Source: Aquificota bacterium
GTDB taxonomy: Bacteria > Aquificota > Aquificia > Aquificales > Hydrogenothermaceae
Length of the DNA: 26,622 bases
Direction of reading: 5' to 3'
Assembly: GCA_013153235.1 (NCBI GenBank)
Contig: JAADEU010000087.1
Span: 1-26,622 of the forward strand
The notes below the pieces were generated by a model that saw nothing but the letters and a program-made list of their open reading frames with translations, was not told the origin of the DNA and searched no databases. The translations under genes were made by a program, and so were the position numbers. Each line of letters begins with the position of its first letter. The first letter of the stretch is position 1. This document shows positions 1-7,241 of this stretch, in pieces.

Positions 1-2
1 CA

Positions 3-296
3 GGTGTATGGCAGAATGCCGTATTCCCAGCCAATCCAGACCCACTTTCAGGTATGCACTGCTGGCACAAGAAGGTACTGGTAGAAAAGGCCGGTCCAGA
101 CGACAGAATCGGTGATGTGGTTGTAAATACAGAGGCGACATTCAGGGTCTATCAGGCATGGAGGGATAAACTGACCAGACCAGCTCCAGGACCAAACGGT
201 CTGAGAAGACCCCTCTGGTTCAAAAGACCCTGGTATCCACTGGCACCTTCTGCGTTCTACATGCCTGGACACAGACATAACGAAGAGGAACATTAA
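3..296 (+). CDS. Molybdopterin oxidoreductase catalytic subunit, C-terminal fragment
   Basis: An open frame runs in from the left edge with no start and ends at TAA 294-296, giving about 97 residues. The fragment carries NPDPLSGMHCWHKKVLVEKA, which I associate with the C-terminal region of complex iron-sulfur molybdoenzymes of the polysulfide/thiosulfate reductase or SoeA type. It continues into a Pro/Arg/Trp-rich tail. The next two genes are a TorD-type chaperone and a multi-ferredoxin protein, as expected for such an operon. The internal ATG at 54 is not the start, because coding continues upstream to the edge. The cofactor-binding core lies outside the window, so the substrate (sulfur compound, formate or other) cannot be told. 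Confidence 0.72.
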   Translation, partial: GVWQNAVFPANPDPLSGMHCWHKKVLVEKAGPDDRIGDVVVNTEATFRVYQAWRDKLTRPAPGPNGLRRPLWFKRPWYPLAPSAFYMPGHRHNEEEH

Positions 297-310
297 TTGA
301 GGTGGTAAAA

Positions 311-949
311 ATGGAAATGATTGAGGAAACCAGGGCAAGAATCAATATGTACGGCCTTCTTTCAAGATTGTTAATTGAGGAGATAAATACACAGACCCTG
401 GAAAAAATTAAAAACAGCCCTGAACTGCTTGAACTTTTTCCAAAAACAAAAGAATGGGAAGAGTTCTTTACAGAAGACCCAAAAAAGCTGATTGAAGAAG
501 AACTGAATGTAGACTTTACAACGGTTTTTCTGCTGAATGTTTATCCATACGAATCTGTATTTATGCATGACGAAGGGCATATAGACCCAACGGCAACAAA
601 CCAGACATTCCTGTTTTACAGAGAACACGGGTATTCAATAGACCTGAACAAAACAAGAGCCCTCTCACCTGACCATATAGCCATTGAGATGGAATTTATG
701 ATGACCCTTGCAAAGGAAGAGCTTGAAGCCCTTGAAAAAGGCAATAAAGCCGAGGCAAACAGACTGAGGGAAATCCAGAAAAAGTTCCTTGAGGAGCATC
801 TGGCAAACTGGGGAATAATCTATCTGCTTGCGGCAAAGGACATGGCAGAAACCCCATTCTATCAGGATGTATGCGAGCTTTCCCTTGAATTTATCCTTTC
901 AGACTACGATTATCTGTGTGAGATTTTAGAGGAGGGAGCCCCAGCCTGA
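311..949 (+). CDS. TorD/DmsD-family molybdoenzyme chaperone
   Basis: A 212-residue, soluble, largely helical acidic protein. It has the size and pattern of TorD-family chaperones, which bind the Tat signal and apoenzyme of molybdoenzymes and hold it until the cofactor is inserted. Residues near PYESVFMHDEG and the later region SPDHIAIEMEFM match the family's conserved P-Y-x-S and DHI-xxEL(M)xF-like motifs. ATG 311 is chosen because GAGGTGG at 299-305 lies 5 bases upstream; a GTG at 302 would overlap that site. It begins 14 bases after the molybdoenzyme stop, so the two are almost certainly co-transcribed. Confidence 0.85.
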   Translation: MEMIEETRARINMYGLLSRLLIEEINTQTLEKIKNSPELLELFPKTKEWEEFFTEDPKKLIEEELNVDFTTVFLLNVYPYESVFMHDEGHIDPTATNQTFLFYREHGYSIDLNKTRALSPDHIAIEMEFMMTLAKEELEALEKGNKAEANRLREIQKKFLEEHLANWGIIYLLAAKDMAETPFYQDVCELSLEFILSDYDYLCEILEEGAPA

Positions 950-977
950 CTGACCCACCGGGAAAGGGAAGAGTGAG

Positions 978-2057
978 ATGAAAAAAACAGGCCGTATAAG
1001 GCTTAATATCAGTGAGTGTGTCAGAATTTACTACAGAGATTCATCCTGCAGTGAGTGTCTTAAGGTCTGTCCTGTCAATGGAGCAATATACCAGGATGAT
1101 TACAAGGTATTTATAAACAACGAGCTCTGTGTGTCCTGTGGTGCGTGTAGTGGAGTCTGTCCTTCCCAGGCTTTTGAGTTCGATGGATTTTCCCCTGAAG
1201 AACTGGTAAAAAGAATATCCACCACAGAAGAAACTGTAAGCTGTAAAACAAATATACCCTGCCTGTCGGCTTTATCTGTAGAACATCTGATTGCAGCGGC
1301 GTTAAACTCACAAAACGATATAGTTCTTGACACAGGTCACTGCAGGGAATGTTTTATAGGCTCCCTCCTTGAAGAAATAGAAAGAAAAAAAGAAGAGGCT
1401 AACTATGTTCTTGAAAGGTTAGGGGTAGAAAACAGAGTCGTCACCCAGGAACTTTCCCTTCAACAGGAAAAAAAAGAAGAAAAAAAGAGAAGGGAGTTTC
1501 TGAAAAATTTTGGGAAAGCGGCAGCAGGACTTACATTCTGGGCCCTTGCGCCCAGACTTTCTTCATTTGAAGAAGAGGATTTCAAGCCAAAAAATATAGT
1601 AGAAGAAAAGGTAAATATCCCAAAAAGAAAACTCCTGATAGAAAGCCTTAAGGCTGCACAGCCCGAACCATCAACACAGCTGGAAACAGAAAAAATATCC
1701 TTTACATCTGATAAGTGGATAGACAACTCAAAATGCACAAACTGCTCTGTTTGTTACAACGTCTGCCCGACAGGAGCATTAAAACCAGGAGAGGAGAGGC
1801 TTAAAATACTTTTTGAGCTAAAACTGTGCATAAAATGTGGCATTTGCCATGAGATTTGTCCGGAGGACTGCCTGCATCTTGAAGAAAAAATAACACTTGG
1901 AACATTCCTAAACGAAACAAAAGTCTTGGCTGAGCATGTGATGATACCCTGTGAAGAATGCCTTGTACCTTTTTCCTATAAAGGAGATACCACACTCTGT
2001 CCCCGCTGCAGACAGCTTGAAGACGAGATAAGGGATTTACTTCAGATAGGAGAATAA
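978..2057 (+). CDS. Multi-[4Fe-4S] ferredoxin-type protein with internal twin-arginine-like segment
   Basis: 359 residues. An N-terminal ferredoxin-like module has Cys24/27/31 followed by Pro, and a full C-x2-C-x2-C-x3-CP set at Cys51/54/57/61. A C-terminal module has two full sets, at Cys253/256/259/263 and Cys284/287/290/294. A final CxxC pair of pairs (Cys325/328 and Cys341/344) looks like a zinc ribbon or rubredoxin-like knuckle. Between the modules a charged linker (about 130-170) leads into RREFLKNFGKAAAGLTF (171-187), which resembles a Tat signal but is internal. It probably transfers electrons to or from the upstream molybdoenzyme or helps its maturation; this is inferred from the operon only. 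The start at ATG 978 has a purine-rich site (GGGAAGAG) just upstream. Confidence 0.8.
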   Translation: MKKTGRIRLNISECVRIYYRDSSCSECLKVCPVNGAIYQDDYKVFINNELCVSCGACSGVCPSQAFEFDGFSPEELVKRISTTEETVSCKTNIPCLSALSVEHLIAAALNSQNDIVLDTGHCRECFIGSLLEEIERKKEEANYVLERLGVENRVVTQELSLQQEKKEEKKRREFLKNFGKAAAGLTFWALAPRLSSFEEEDFKPKNIVEEKVNIPKRKLLIESLKAAQPEPSTQLETEKISFTSDKWIDNSKCTNCSVCYNVCPTGALKPGEERLKILFELKLCIKCGICHEICPEDCLHLEEKITLGTFLNETKVLAEHVMIPCEECLVPFSYKGDTTLCPRCRQLEDEIRDLLQIGE

Positions 2058-2117
2058 AGAAAGTTAGTGTTTGACAACTTAATAAATATTATGATTCCTT
2101 ATTAAAAATATAAAAAA

Positions 2118-2146
2118 TATAATACCCTATATAACACAACAGGAGG
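2118..2146 (+). promoter_or_regulatory. Likely -10 box and ribosome binding site of the FadL-type gene
   Basis: TATAAT at 2118-2123 is followed by a short leader with AGGAGG at 2141-2146, 8 bases before ATG 2155. There is no good -35 at the right distance. A consensus TTGACA stands at 2071-2076, with TATGAT only 13 bases after it, so which pair is used is uncertain. Confidence 0.45.
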
Positions 2147-2154
2147 TTAGCGGT

Positions 2155-3420
2155 ATGAAGAAGGTGGCAGGTTCGGTAGCATTGGTTTCAGCGTTACTAT
2201 CAACAGGTGCCTTTGCTACTAACGGAGATAACATGATAGGAGTATCCCCTGCATCCAGAGCTATGGGTGGACTGGGGACAGGTATCTGTCTTGAGCCTAC
2301 AGATTCTATTTTTAGAAATCCTGGATGGCTTGGAAGACAGAAAGGTTTTAACATCAGCTTTGGTGGAATTCTGTTTATGCCCCATGTAAAGGCAAAGTCG
2401 TCTATAGGTGGTCAGCCTGCGTCATACGAAACCAGCAAGGCAGATACATTTACCATTCCTGAGATAGCCATAACAAACCAGATTAATGACCAGGTGGTTA
2501 TTGGTATCGGGGCTTACGGTGTTTCTGGAATGGGTGTTGATTACAGGGATAAAGCTAATCTGGCGAGGATGCATACTTCTTTACAATTTATGAGGATTGT
2601 GCCTGCTGTAGGGTACAAGATAAGTGACCAGCTTGCTATAGGTGGGGCCCTTCATCTTGCCTGGGGTTCTCTGGATATGGGAGCCATCCTGTGTGGAGAT
2701 GGAACGGACCCCACAACATGCTGGAATGCAGGAGGCGGTCAGTCTCAATCCTACGGTATAGGGGCATCTATAGGTATCAACTTTAAACCTCTTGATGATG
2801 TATGTCTCGGTGCTTACTACCAGTCTGGCGTAAAGATGAAATACAAAAATGTATTTGACTCAGATGGAAATGGCGATTTTGAAGACCTGAAGCTGGAACA
2901 GCCACAGGAAGCTTCTGTTGGAGTAGGATTCAGACCTATTGAGGAACTGAAATTTGGATTTGATATCAGATGGATTAACTGGTCAGGTGCAGATGGTTAT
3001 AAACAATTTAAATGGAAAGACCAGTGGGTCTTTGCTGTTGGTGGAGAGTATAAGGTAACACCAAGACTTGCTCTGAGAGCAGGTTATAACTACGGAAAAT
3101 CTCCAATAAGGAGCAAATCAGGCCTGAATGCTCCAAATATGAATTACATTCCTGACCTTCAAGCCCCATTCCCGGACTTTAATCTGGAATGGTTTAATTT
3201 AGTTGGATTTCCGGCTATTGCTGAGCACCATCTTACATTTGGATTTGGTTATCAGTTTACAGAAAATTTCACCCTCAATGTTTCCTACGTAAGGGCGTTT
3301 GAAAAAACGGTTACAACAACCGGAACATACTACGATAGGGCAGGTGCATATCCAAACAGCACAGTATCAGCCAAAAATGCCCAGGATTCTATAGGTGTTT
3401 CTCTGGACTGGAGTTTCTAA
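2155..3420 (+). CDS. FadL/OmpP1/TodX-family outer-membrane transport protein
   Basis: 421 residues. A signal peptide (1-21, ending GAFA) is followed directly by TNGDNMIGVSPASRAMGG, the N-terminal hatch signature of FadL-type channels, which let long-chain fatty acids and other hydrophobic molecules cross the outer membrane. The rest alternates short polar turns with beta-strand-like segments and ends in an aromatic residue (DWSF), as is usual for outer-membrane barrels. The length is normal for the family. AGGAGG sits 8 bases before the ATG. The next gene encodes a periplasmic SCP2-like protein, which suggests a shared role with a hydrophobic ligand. The ligand itself is unknown. Confidence 0.9.
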   Translation: MKKVAGSVALVSALLSTGAFATNGDNMIGVSPASRAMGGLGTGICLEPTDSIFRNPGWLGRQKGFNISFGGILFMPHVKAKSSIGGQPASYETSKADTFTIPEIAITNQINDQVVIGIGAYGVSGMGVDYRDKANLARMHTSLQFMRIVPAVGYKISDQLAIGGALHLAWGSLDMGAILCGDGTDPTTCWNAGGGQSQSYGIGASIGINFKPLDDVCLGAYYQSGVKMKYKNVFDSDGNGDFEDLKLEQPQEASVGVGFRPIEELKFGFDIRWINWSGADGYKQFKWKDQWVFAVGGEYKVTPRLALRAGYNYGKSPIRSKSGLNAPNMNYIPDLQAPFPDFNLEWFNLVGFPAIAEHHLTFGFGYQFTENFTLNVSYVRAFEKTVTTTGTYYDRAGAYPNSTVSAKNAQDSIGVSLDWSF

Positions 3421-3489
3421 ATAAGTCACAATCGGGGGAACACTGTTTCCTCCTCTTTCCTGAAACAAAAATAAAACAGGAGGCAGAGT

Positions 3490-3981
3490 ATGATAAGGGC
3501 AGGTATTATTCTGTTTTTTTCAGCTGTTTTATCAGGTGGAGCATTTGCCACTCCAAAATTTATGGATGAGGAATACGCCAGAGAGTTTTGTCAGCTCTGG
3601 AATAAAACAGATAAGCTTACCGAAGGACTTTCCAAATGGTCAAAGAAAACAGGGGAAAAGGACTACAGGATAATACGATTTTACAGACAGGACTGTGGTG
3701 GGCCTGAAAAGGCTGTTGAGCTACACATCGCCCCCAAAGAAGGAAAGGCGGTCTGTATTTATGGTGGGAAGGCTACAGAGGAAAAGGCTGATTTTCTGAT
3801 GTTTGCAACGGATGAAAACTGGAAATCCTTGGCAAATGGGGAGTTTGGTTTTCTTGGAATGGGAATTATGTCAAAGATGACATTTGAAGGTTCAAAATGG
3901 GAAGCAATGAACAATATGGGACCATTTAAAGCATTCTTATTAAATCTTAATAAGGTCCCCCATACAATGGACTGTCCATAA
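3490..3981 (+). CDS. Exported SCP2-like (sterol carrier-type) lipid-binding protein
   Basis: 163 residues. A signal peptide (1-20, ending GAFA, like that of the upstream porin) precedes a domain with the segments LHIAPKEGKAVCIYGGK, ADFLMFATDENWKSLANGE and MTFEGSKWEAMNNMGPFKAFLL. These resemble SCP2-type hydrophobic-ligand domains, where a DF-hydrophobic-ATDE-x-W stretch is followed by a K/F-EG segment. Three cysteines after the signal peptide could form a disulfide in the periplasm. The gene lies 69 bases after the FadL-type gene with AGGAGGC as ribosome site, so the two are probably one unit. A carrier for the lipid that enters through the porin is an inference. Confidence 0.7.
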   Translation: MIRAGIILFFSAVLSGGAFATPKFMDEEYAREFCQLWNKTDKLTEGLSKWSKKTGEKDYRIIRFYRQDCGGPEKAVELHIAPKEGKAVCIYGGKATEEKADFLMFATDENWKSLANGEFGFLGMGIMSKMTFEGSKWEAMNNMGPFKAFLLNLNKVPHTMDCP

Positions 3982-3987
3982 AGCATA

Positions 3988-4015
3988 GGGGGATTCTCCC
4001 CCTTTATTAACTTTT
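3988..4015 (+). terminator. Intrinsic terminator after the FadL/SCP2 genes
   Basis: GGGGGA (3988-3993) pairs with TCCCCC (3997-4002) across a three-base loop, followed by the T-rich run TTTATTAACTTTT. It starts 6 bases after the stop of the SCP2-like gene. Confidence 0.8.
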
Positions 4016-4047
4016 AAAAATTTCAATATCTTTATTAAGATTTCCTA

Positions 4048-4075
4048 TTGGTCATAACAGAAATCTACATAATAT
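4048..4075 (+). promoter_or_regulatory. Possible promoter of yeiH
   Basis: TTGGTC (4048-4053) and TAATAT (4070-4075) are 16 bases apart in an AT-rich stretch between the terminator and yeiH. Both boxes are imperfect. Confidence 0.4.
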
Positions 4076-4114
4076 CATTAATTATCAAAATATATCCCCA
4101 GTGAGGTTAAAGAG

Positions 4115-5137
4115 TTGGTAAAAATTCTTCCAGGATTTGTTTTTGCCGTTTTAATTGCAGTTGCAGCCACTTTTATATCATCACTCCAAATTGTGAAAGA
4201 AACGGTAAATTTCAGTCCTCTAATAATTGCAATACTCCTGGGTGTTCTAATTGGAAATGTGATAAAAATCCCTGAGATACTGAAACCGGGGATAATTTTT
4301 TCCCTGAAAAAAGTTTTGAGAATTGCCATCGTGTTTCTGGGATTCAGACTCACCTTCCAGAATGTTATAGATGTAGGGATAGAAGGCCTGATAGTGGATA
4401 CCATTATGCTTGTATCCACATTTCTGTTTGGAGTCTGGGTGGCAAGAAGGTTTTTCGGACTTGAACCTGAGATGAGTTATCTGATTGCGTCTGGAAGTTC
4501 AATATGCGGAGCCTCTGCTGTACTTGCAACGGCACCTGTTGTAAGGGCAGAGATGCACCATGCTGCAATGGCTGTGGCTACAGTGACCATATTTGGAACC
4601 ATTGCTATGTTCCTATACCCTGTAGTTTACAAATTTTTTGGCAATCATCTGGGATTTGATGAGATTCTGTATGGAATATGGACAGGGGCTACAGTCCACG
4701 AGGTTGCACAGGTGGTTGCTGCCGGTTTTGCAGTTTCAGACATTGCAGGTAATACAGCAACCATTTCAAAGCTGACAAAGGTGATGATGCTTGCCCCTCT
4801 GCTGATAGCATTGAGCTTTTATCTGGCAAAGAAAAGCTCTATTCATGGTGCAGGTATTTCGCTGAGGGATATCCCGATACCGTACTTTGTTTTTGGATTT
4901 ATTGCAATGGTAGGTGTAAATTCTATGCATATCGTTCCCCAGAATGTGGTCCATTATATAAATGTGGTTGACGGTTTTCTTCTGACTGTGGCAATGGGGG
5001 CAATGGGACTTGAGACAAACATAAATAAAATCAAGGGCGTTGGTATGAAACCCATATATGCTGCAGCACTGATATTTGTCTTCCTGTTTGTAGTGGGTAT
5101 AATCTCACTGAAGGTTGTTCATTCAATATTTGGATAA
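4115..5137 (+). CDS. yeiH: YeiH/UPF0324-family membrane protein (putative anion exporter)
   Basis: 340 residues with about ten hydrophobic segments. Family marks include the early run of helices with SPLIIAILLGVLIGN, the stretch VLRIAIVFLGFRLTF, and SGSSICGASAVLATAPVVRA in the middle, the conserved core of this family, which is often annotated as a putative sulfate exporter. The start appears to be TTG at 4115, with GTGAGG (4101-4106) 8 bases ahead and no ATG or GTG that fits better. It stands alone between a terminator and the tmRNA promoter. The substrate is not established; sulfur or sulfite handling near a molybdoenzyme would make sense but is a guess. Confidence 0.9.
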   Translation: MVKILPGFVFAVLIAVAATFISSLQIVKETVNFSPLIIAILLGVLIGNVIKIPEILKPGIIFSLKKVLRIAIVFLGFRLTFQNVIDVGIEGLIVDTIMLVSTFLFGVWVARRFFGLEPEMSYLIASGSSICGASAVLATAPVVRAEMHHAAMAVATVTIFGTIAMFLYPVVYKFFGNHLGFDEILYGIWTGATVHEVAQVVAAGFAVSDIAGNTATISKLTKVMMLAPLLIALSFYLAKKSSIHGAGISLRDIPIPYFVFGFIAMVGVNSMHIVPQNVVHYINVVDGFLLTVAMGAMGLETNINKIKGVGMKPIYAAALIFVFLFVVGIISLKVVHSIFG

Positions 5138-5143
5138 TAACCC

Positions 5144-5169
5144 TTGACAAAGGGGATTTTTGATATAAT
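5144..5169 (+). promoter_or_regulatory. Promoter of the tmRNA gene
   Basis: TTGACA at 5144-5149 and TATAAT at 5164-5169 are both exact consensus boxes, but the spacer is only 14 bases. An overlapping weaker box (TAATTT, 5166-5171) would give 16. The mature RNA begins at 5187, so a short leader would be removed by RNase P. Confidence 0.7.
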
Positions 5170-5186
5170 TTAATCTACCGCAATAA

Positions 5187-5538
5187 GGGGGCGATACGGG
5201 TTCGACGGGAACGGTTACGCCGGGTCAGCAGGCCGGAGAAGGACACTCCGTAAAAAACCAAACAACAACAATTCCCGAACGCGAAATCGCTCTCGCTGCC
5301 TAATTAGCGCAGCGACGTCCTCCTGAGCTTGCCCGTGGGCTTGGGAAGGGCGTAAGACACACGGGATAGGACAGGGCTGACCGCCCTGTAGGCTCTGTCC
5401 GAAACCTCACAGGGCTGGCCTGCAGATACCCTGCCTGTGGGGTCGCTGCAGGCGAGAGGCCAAACACAGGCTGAGCCTGGAGAAGGCCCGAGCAACGGCC
5501 GTTCTCGGACGGGGGTTCGATTCCCCCCGCCTCCACCA
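5187..5538 (+). ncRNA. ssrA: tmRNA (ssrA)
   Basis: Transfer-messenger RNA, which rescues stalled ribosomes and tags the unfinished protein. The 5' end GGGGGCGATACGGGTTCGAC and the 3' end GGGGGTTCGATTCCCCCC then GCCTCCACCA are both characteristic. GGGGGCG (5187-5193) pairs with CGCCTCC (5528-5534, one G-U) to form the acceptor stem. The T arm with TTCGATT and an encoded CCA (5536-5538) complete the tRNA-like part. A pseudoknot 1 region is visible (CGGAG and CTCCG around 5234-5250, then GTAAAAAACC). The tag reading frame ends ALAA and TAA at 5301-5303. The length of 352 bases is normal. No clear intrinsic terminator follows. The minus-strand open frames over it are not genes. Confidence 0.97.
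5271..5303 (+). other. tmRNA tag-peptide reading frame (IPEREIALAA)
   Basis: The frame ending GCT CTC GCT GCC TAA encodes ALAA. Read backwards it is ATC, GAA, CGC, GAA, CCC, ATT. This lines up with the Aquifex tag APEAELALAA as I remember it, placing the resume codon at ATT (5271-5273). No GCN or GGN codon exists upstream in this frame as far as pseudoknot 1, so the resume codon is atypical whichever is used. ACA at 5268 is the nearest alternative. Confidence 0.7.
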
Positions 5539-5613
5539 AAAGAAAAAATCAAACAGACTCCACAAACCTCCATTGGATTCATAATTTCACAGGAAAACTG
5601 ATGTCTGTTTCCA

Positions 5614-5642
5614 TTGATTATCAACCGTCTGGCGATTATATT
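5614..5642 (+). promoter_or_regulatory. Promoter of the coiled-coil/zinc-ribbon gene
   Basis: TTGATT (5614-5619) and TATATT (5637-5642) are separated by 17 bases. Transcription would start near 5650, about 23 bases before the ATG at 5673. This rules out the upstream ATG at 5601 as the start. Before it, AAACAGAC (5551-5558) and GTCTGTTT (5603-5610) form an inverted repeat of unknown role. Confidence 0.65.
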
Positions 5643-5672
5643 ATATATACAAATAAATCCTTAGAGGTTAGA

Positions 5673-6377
5673 ATGGATAGCGATATACAACTGCTTTTAC
5701 ATCTGCAGGAGATAGACCAGGAAATCAGCAGAATAGAGAAGCGTCTCAAAGAAATTCCAGAAGAGATAGAAAGGCTCAAAAAGGAAAAAGAAGACCTTGT
5801 GTTCAGATTCGAAAAGGTTCACACAGACCTGAAGAGACTTGAAGCCCTCAAAAGGGAAAAGGAACTTGACATACAGACTTATGAAGACAGAATCCAGAAG
5901 ATTCAGGAATCCCTGGACAGGGTCAGGACCAATGAGGAGTATAAGGCACTGTTGAGGGAAAAAGCACAGGCTGAAGAGATGATAATGGAGATTGAGGATG
6001 AGATTCTGGCTATTATGGAGGATATAGAGAACCTGAAGAAGGAAGAGGAAGAACTTAAGGCTGTAATAGAGAAAGAAAAGGAAAAGTACGACCAGCTTAT
6101 CAGAGAAAAGGAAGAGGAGATGGCCTCACTTAAGGCCAGGCTTGAGGAACTGAGAGCCGAAAGGGAAGAGTTTATTAAACAAATCAGGCCTCCACTGCTC
6201 TCAAAATACGAGTTAATCAGAAAAAAAAGGGGAACGGCCCTTGCCGTTGTGGACAGCGATACCTGTACAGGATGTTTCCTTATCATTCCACCTAAGATTT
6301 ATTCCAGCCTGGTAAAGGGGCAGCAGCTATTAACCTGTCCCCATTGTGGTAGATTTCTGCTGTACCAGTCTAAATAA
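5673..6377 (+). CDS. Coiled-coil protein with C4-type zinc ribbon (CT398-like)
   Basis: 234 residues. A long antiparallel-type coiled coil (about 10-170, very rich in Glu/Lys) is followed by a zinc ribbon with Cys198/Cys201 and Cys222/Cys225. This is the layout of the zf-RING_7/CT398 family, widespread bacterial proteins thought to bind nucleic acids or act in flagellar or secretion contexts, with no firm biochemical role. The start is ATG 5673, supported by AGAGG at 5663-5667 and by the promoter that lies downstream of the ATG at 5601. Its 3' end overlaps the convergent dapF-like gene by 8 bases. Confidence 0.85.
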   Translation: MDSDIQLLLHLQEIDQEISRIEKRLKEIPEEIERLKKEKEDLVFRFEKVHTDLKRLEALKREKELDIQTYEDRIQKIQESLDRVRTNEEYKALLREKAQAEEMIMEIEDEILAIMEDIENLKKEEEELKAVIEKEKEKYDQLIREKEEEMASLKARLEELRAEREEFIKQIRPPLLSKYELIRKKRGTALAVVDSDTCTGCFLIIPPKIYSSLVKGQQLLTCPHCGRFLLYQSK

Positions 6378-7233
6378 ACTGGTGTGTCAGCTCTGGACTC
6401 AGATGTCCGGAGCATATTTCCTGAACCTCCCCTGTCATTTTTATATTCCAGTCTTCGTCAATGGATATCTTCAGGACACCCCCTGGCATTTTGATGGTGA
6501 GGTTCCTGTCTGTCAGCCCTTTTTTCACCATTACAGAGGCAACAGCACATGAAGAACTGCCTGAAGCAAGTGTATAGCCTGCACCCCTTTCCCATATTCT
6601 TATCTCAACAATATCCCTTGATAGAACCTTTGCAAACTGGACATTTATTCTGTTTGGGAATATATCGAGATTTTCAATTATAGGACCGTATTTTTTTACC
6701 ATTTCATCATCAAGCTGGTCCACAATAATCACACAGTGGGGATTACCGACAGAGACACAGTTTATCTCAAACTCCCTGTCCTCCACTTTTATTTTTTTTC
6801 CTATACATTCCTCTGTATCACAGATAACAGGTATTTTTTTTGCCTCAAATATAGCTTTGCCCATATCAACGGTTATCAGTTTTGCCCTTCCGTCCACAAG
6901 CTCCTCAATTTTTGCCTTTACTATTCCCCCTCTGGTCTCGATGGTGAACTCCTTCTTTACGGTATACCCAAAGTCATGGAGGAATTTTGCGAAGATTCTC
7001 AGACCGTTTCCACTTTTCTCGGCTTCCGAACCATCCGGATTGAAAATTCTCAGTCCGAAATTGGCCTTTGAGGAATGTGTTTTCAGAAGTATCCCGTCGG
7101 AACCTATTCCATAATGAACATTACAGATGGTTTTAATTGCCCTCTCATCCAGGGGAAAATCTATCCAGTCTTCATCAAGACATATATAATCGTTACCAAG
7201 CCCGTGGAATTTGGCAAAGAAATTTTTCTCCAT
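6370..7233 (-). CDS. dapF: DapF-family epimerase homolog with both catalytic cysteines replaced by serine
   Basis: 287 residues with the complete two-domain DapF pattern: FHGLGNDY near the start, GIGSDG, IFNPDGSEAE, GNPHCV, and ERGAG. Authentic diaminopimelate epimerase interconverts LL- and meso-diaminopimelate using two cysteines, in the motifs E-x-x-C-G-N-G and A-C-G-[TS]. Here these read AEKSGNGLRI (Ser74) and TLASGSSSCA (Ser224); both codons were checked on the minus strand. All other motifs are intact, so it may be an active enzyme with different chemistry, or a slow epimerase. AGGAGG precedes the ATG by 5 bases. It lies 8 bases after lipB and is probably co-transcribed with it. The symbol marks the family, not a proven reaction. 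Confidence 0.82.
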   Translation of the reverse strand: MEKNFFAKFHGLGNDYICLDEDWIDFPLDERAIKTICNVHYGIGSDGILLKTHSSKANFGLRIFNPDGSEAEKSGNGLRIFAKFLHDFGYTVKKEFTIETRGGIVKAKIEELVDGRAKLITVDMGKAIFEAKKIPVICDTEECIGKKIKVEDREFEINCVSVGNPHCVIIVDQLDDEMVKKYGPIIENLDIFPNRINVQFAKVLSRDIVEIRIWERGAGYTLASGSSSCAVASVMVKKGLTDRNLTIKMPGGVLKISIDEDWNIKMTGEVQEICSGHLSPELTHQFI

Positions 7234-7241
7234 GATACCTC

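Noticed and set aside
3430..3460. Hairpin between the FadL-type and SCP2-like genes as a terminator
   Set aside because: GGGAA/TTTCC is short and lacks a T-run; the genes are probably co-transcribed.
5253..5270. tmRNA resume codon at AAA 5253 giving a longer tag
   Set aside because: GTAAAAAACC corresponds to the end of pseudoknot 1 in other tmRNAs, so coding should start further on.
5300..5624. Minus-strand open frames with GGIEPPSENGR and GGGGGNRTPVRER
   Set aside because: These are the well-known false translations of the tRNA-like end of tmRNA on the opposite strand; the RNA gene explains the sequence.
5601..5672. Upstream start of the coiled-coil/zinc-ribbon protein
   Set aside because: A TTGATT-17-TATATT promoter lies inside this stretch and AGAGG precedes ATG 5673.
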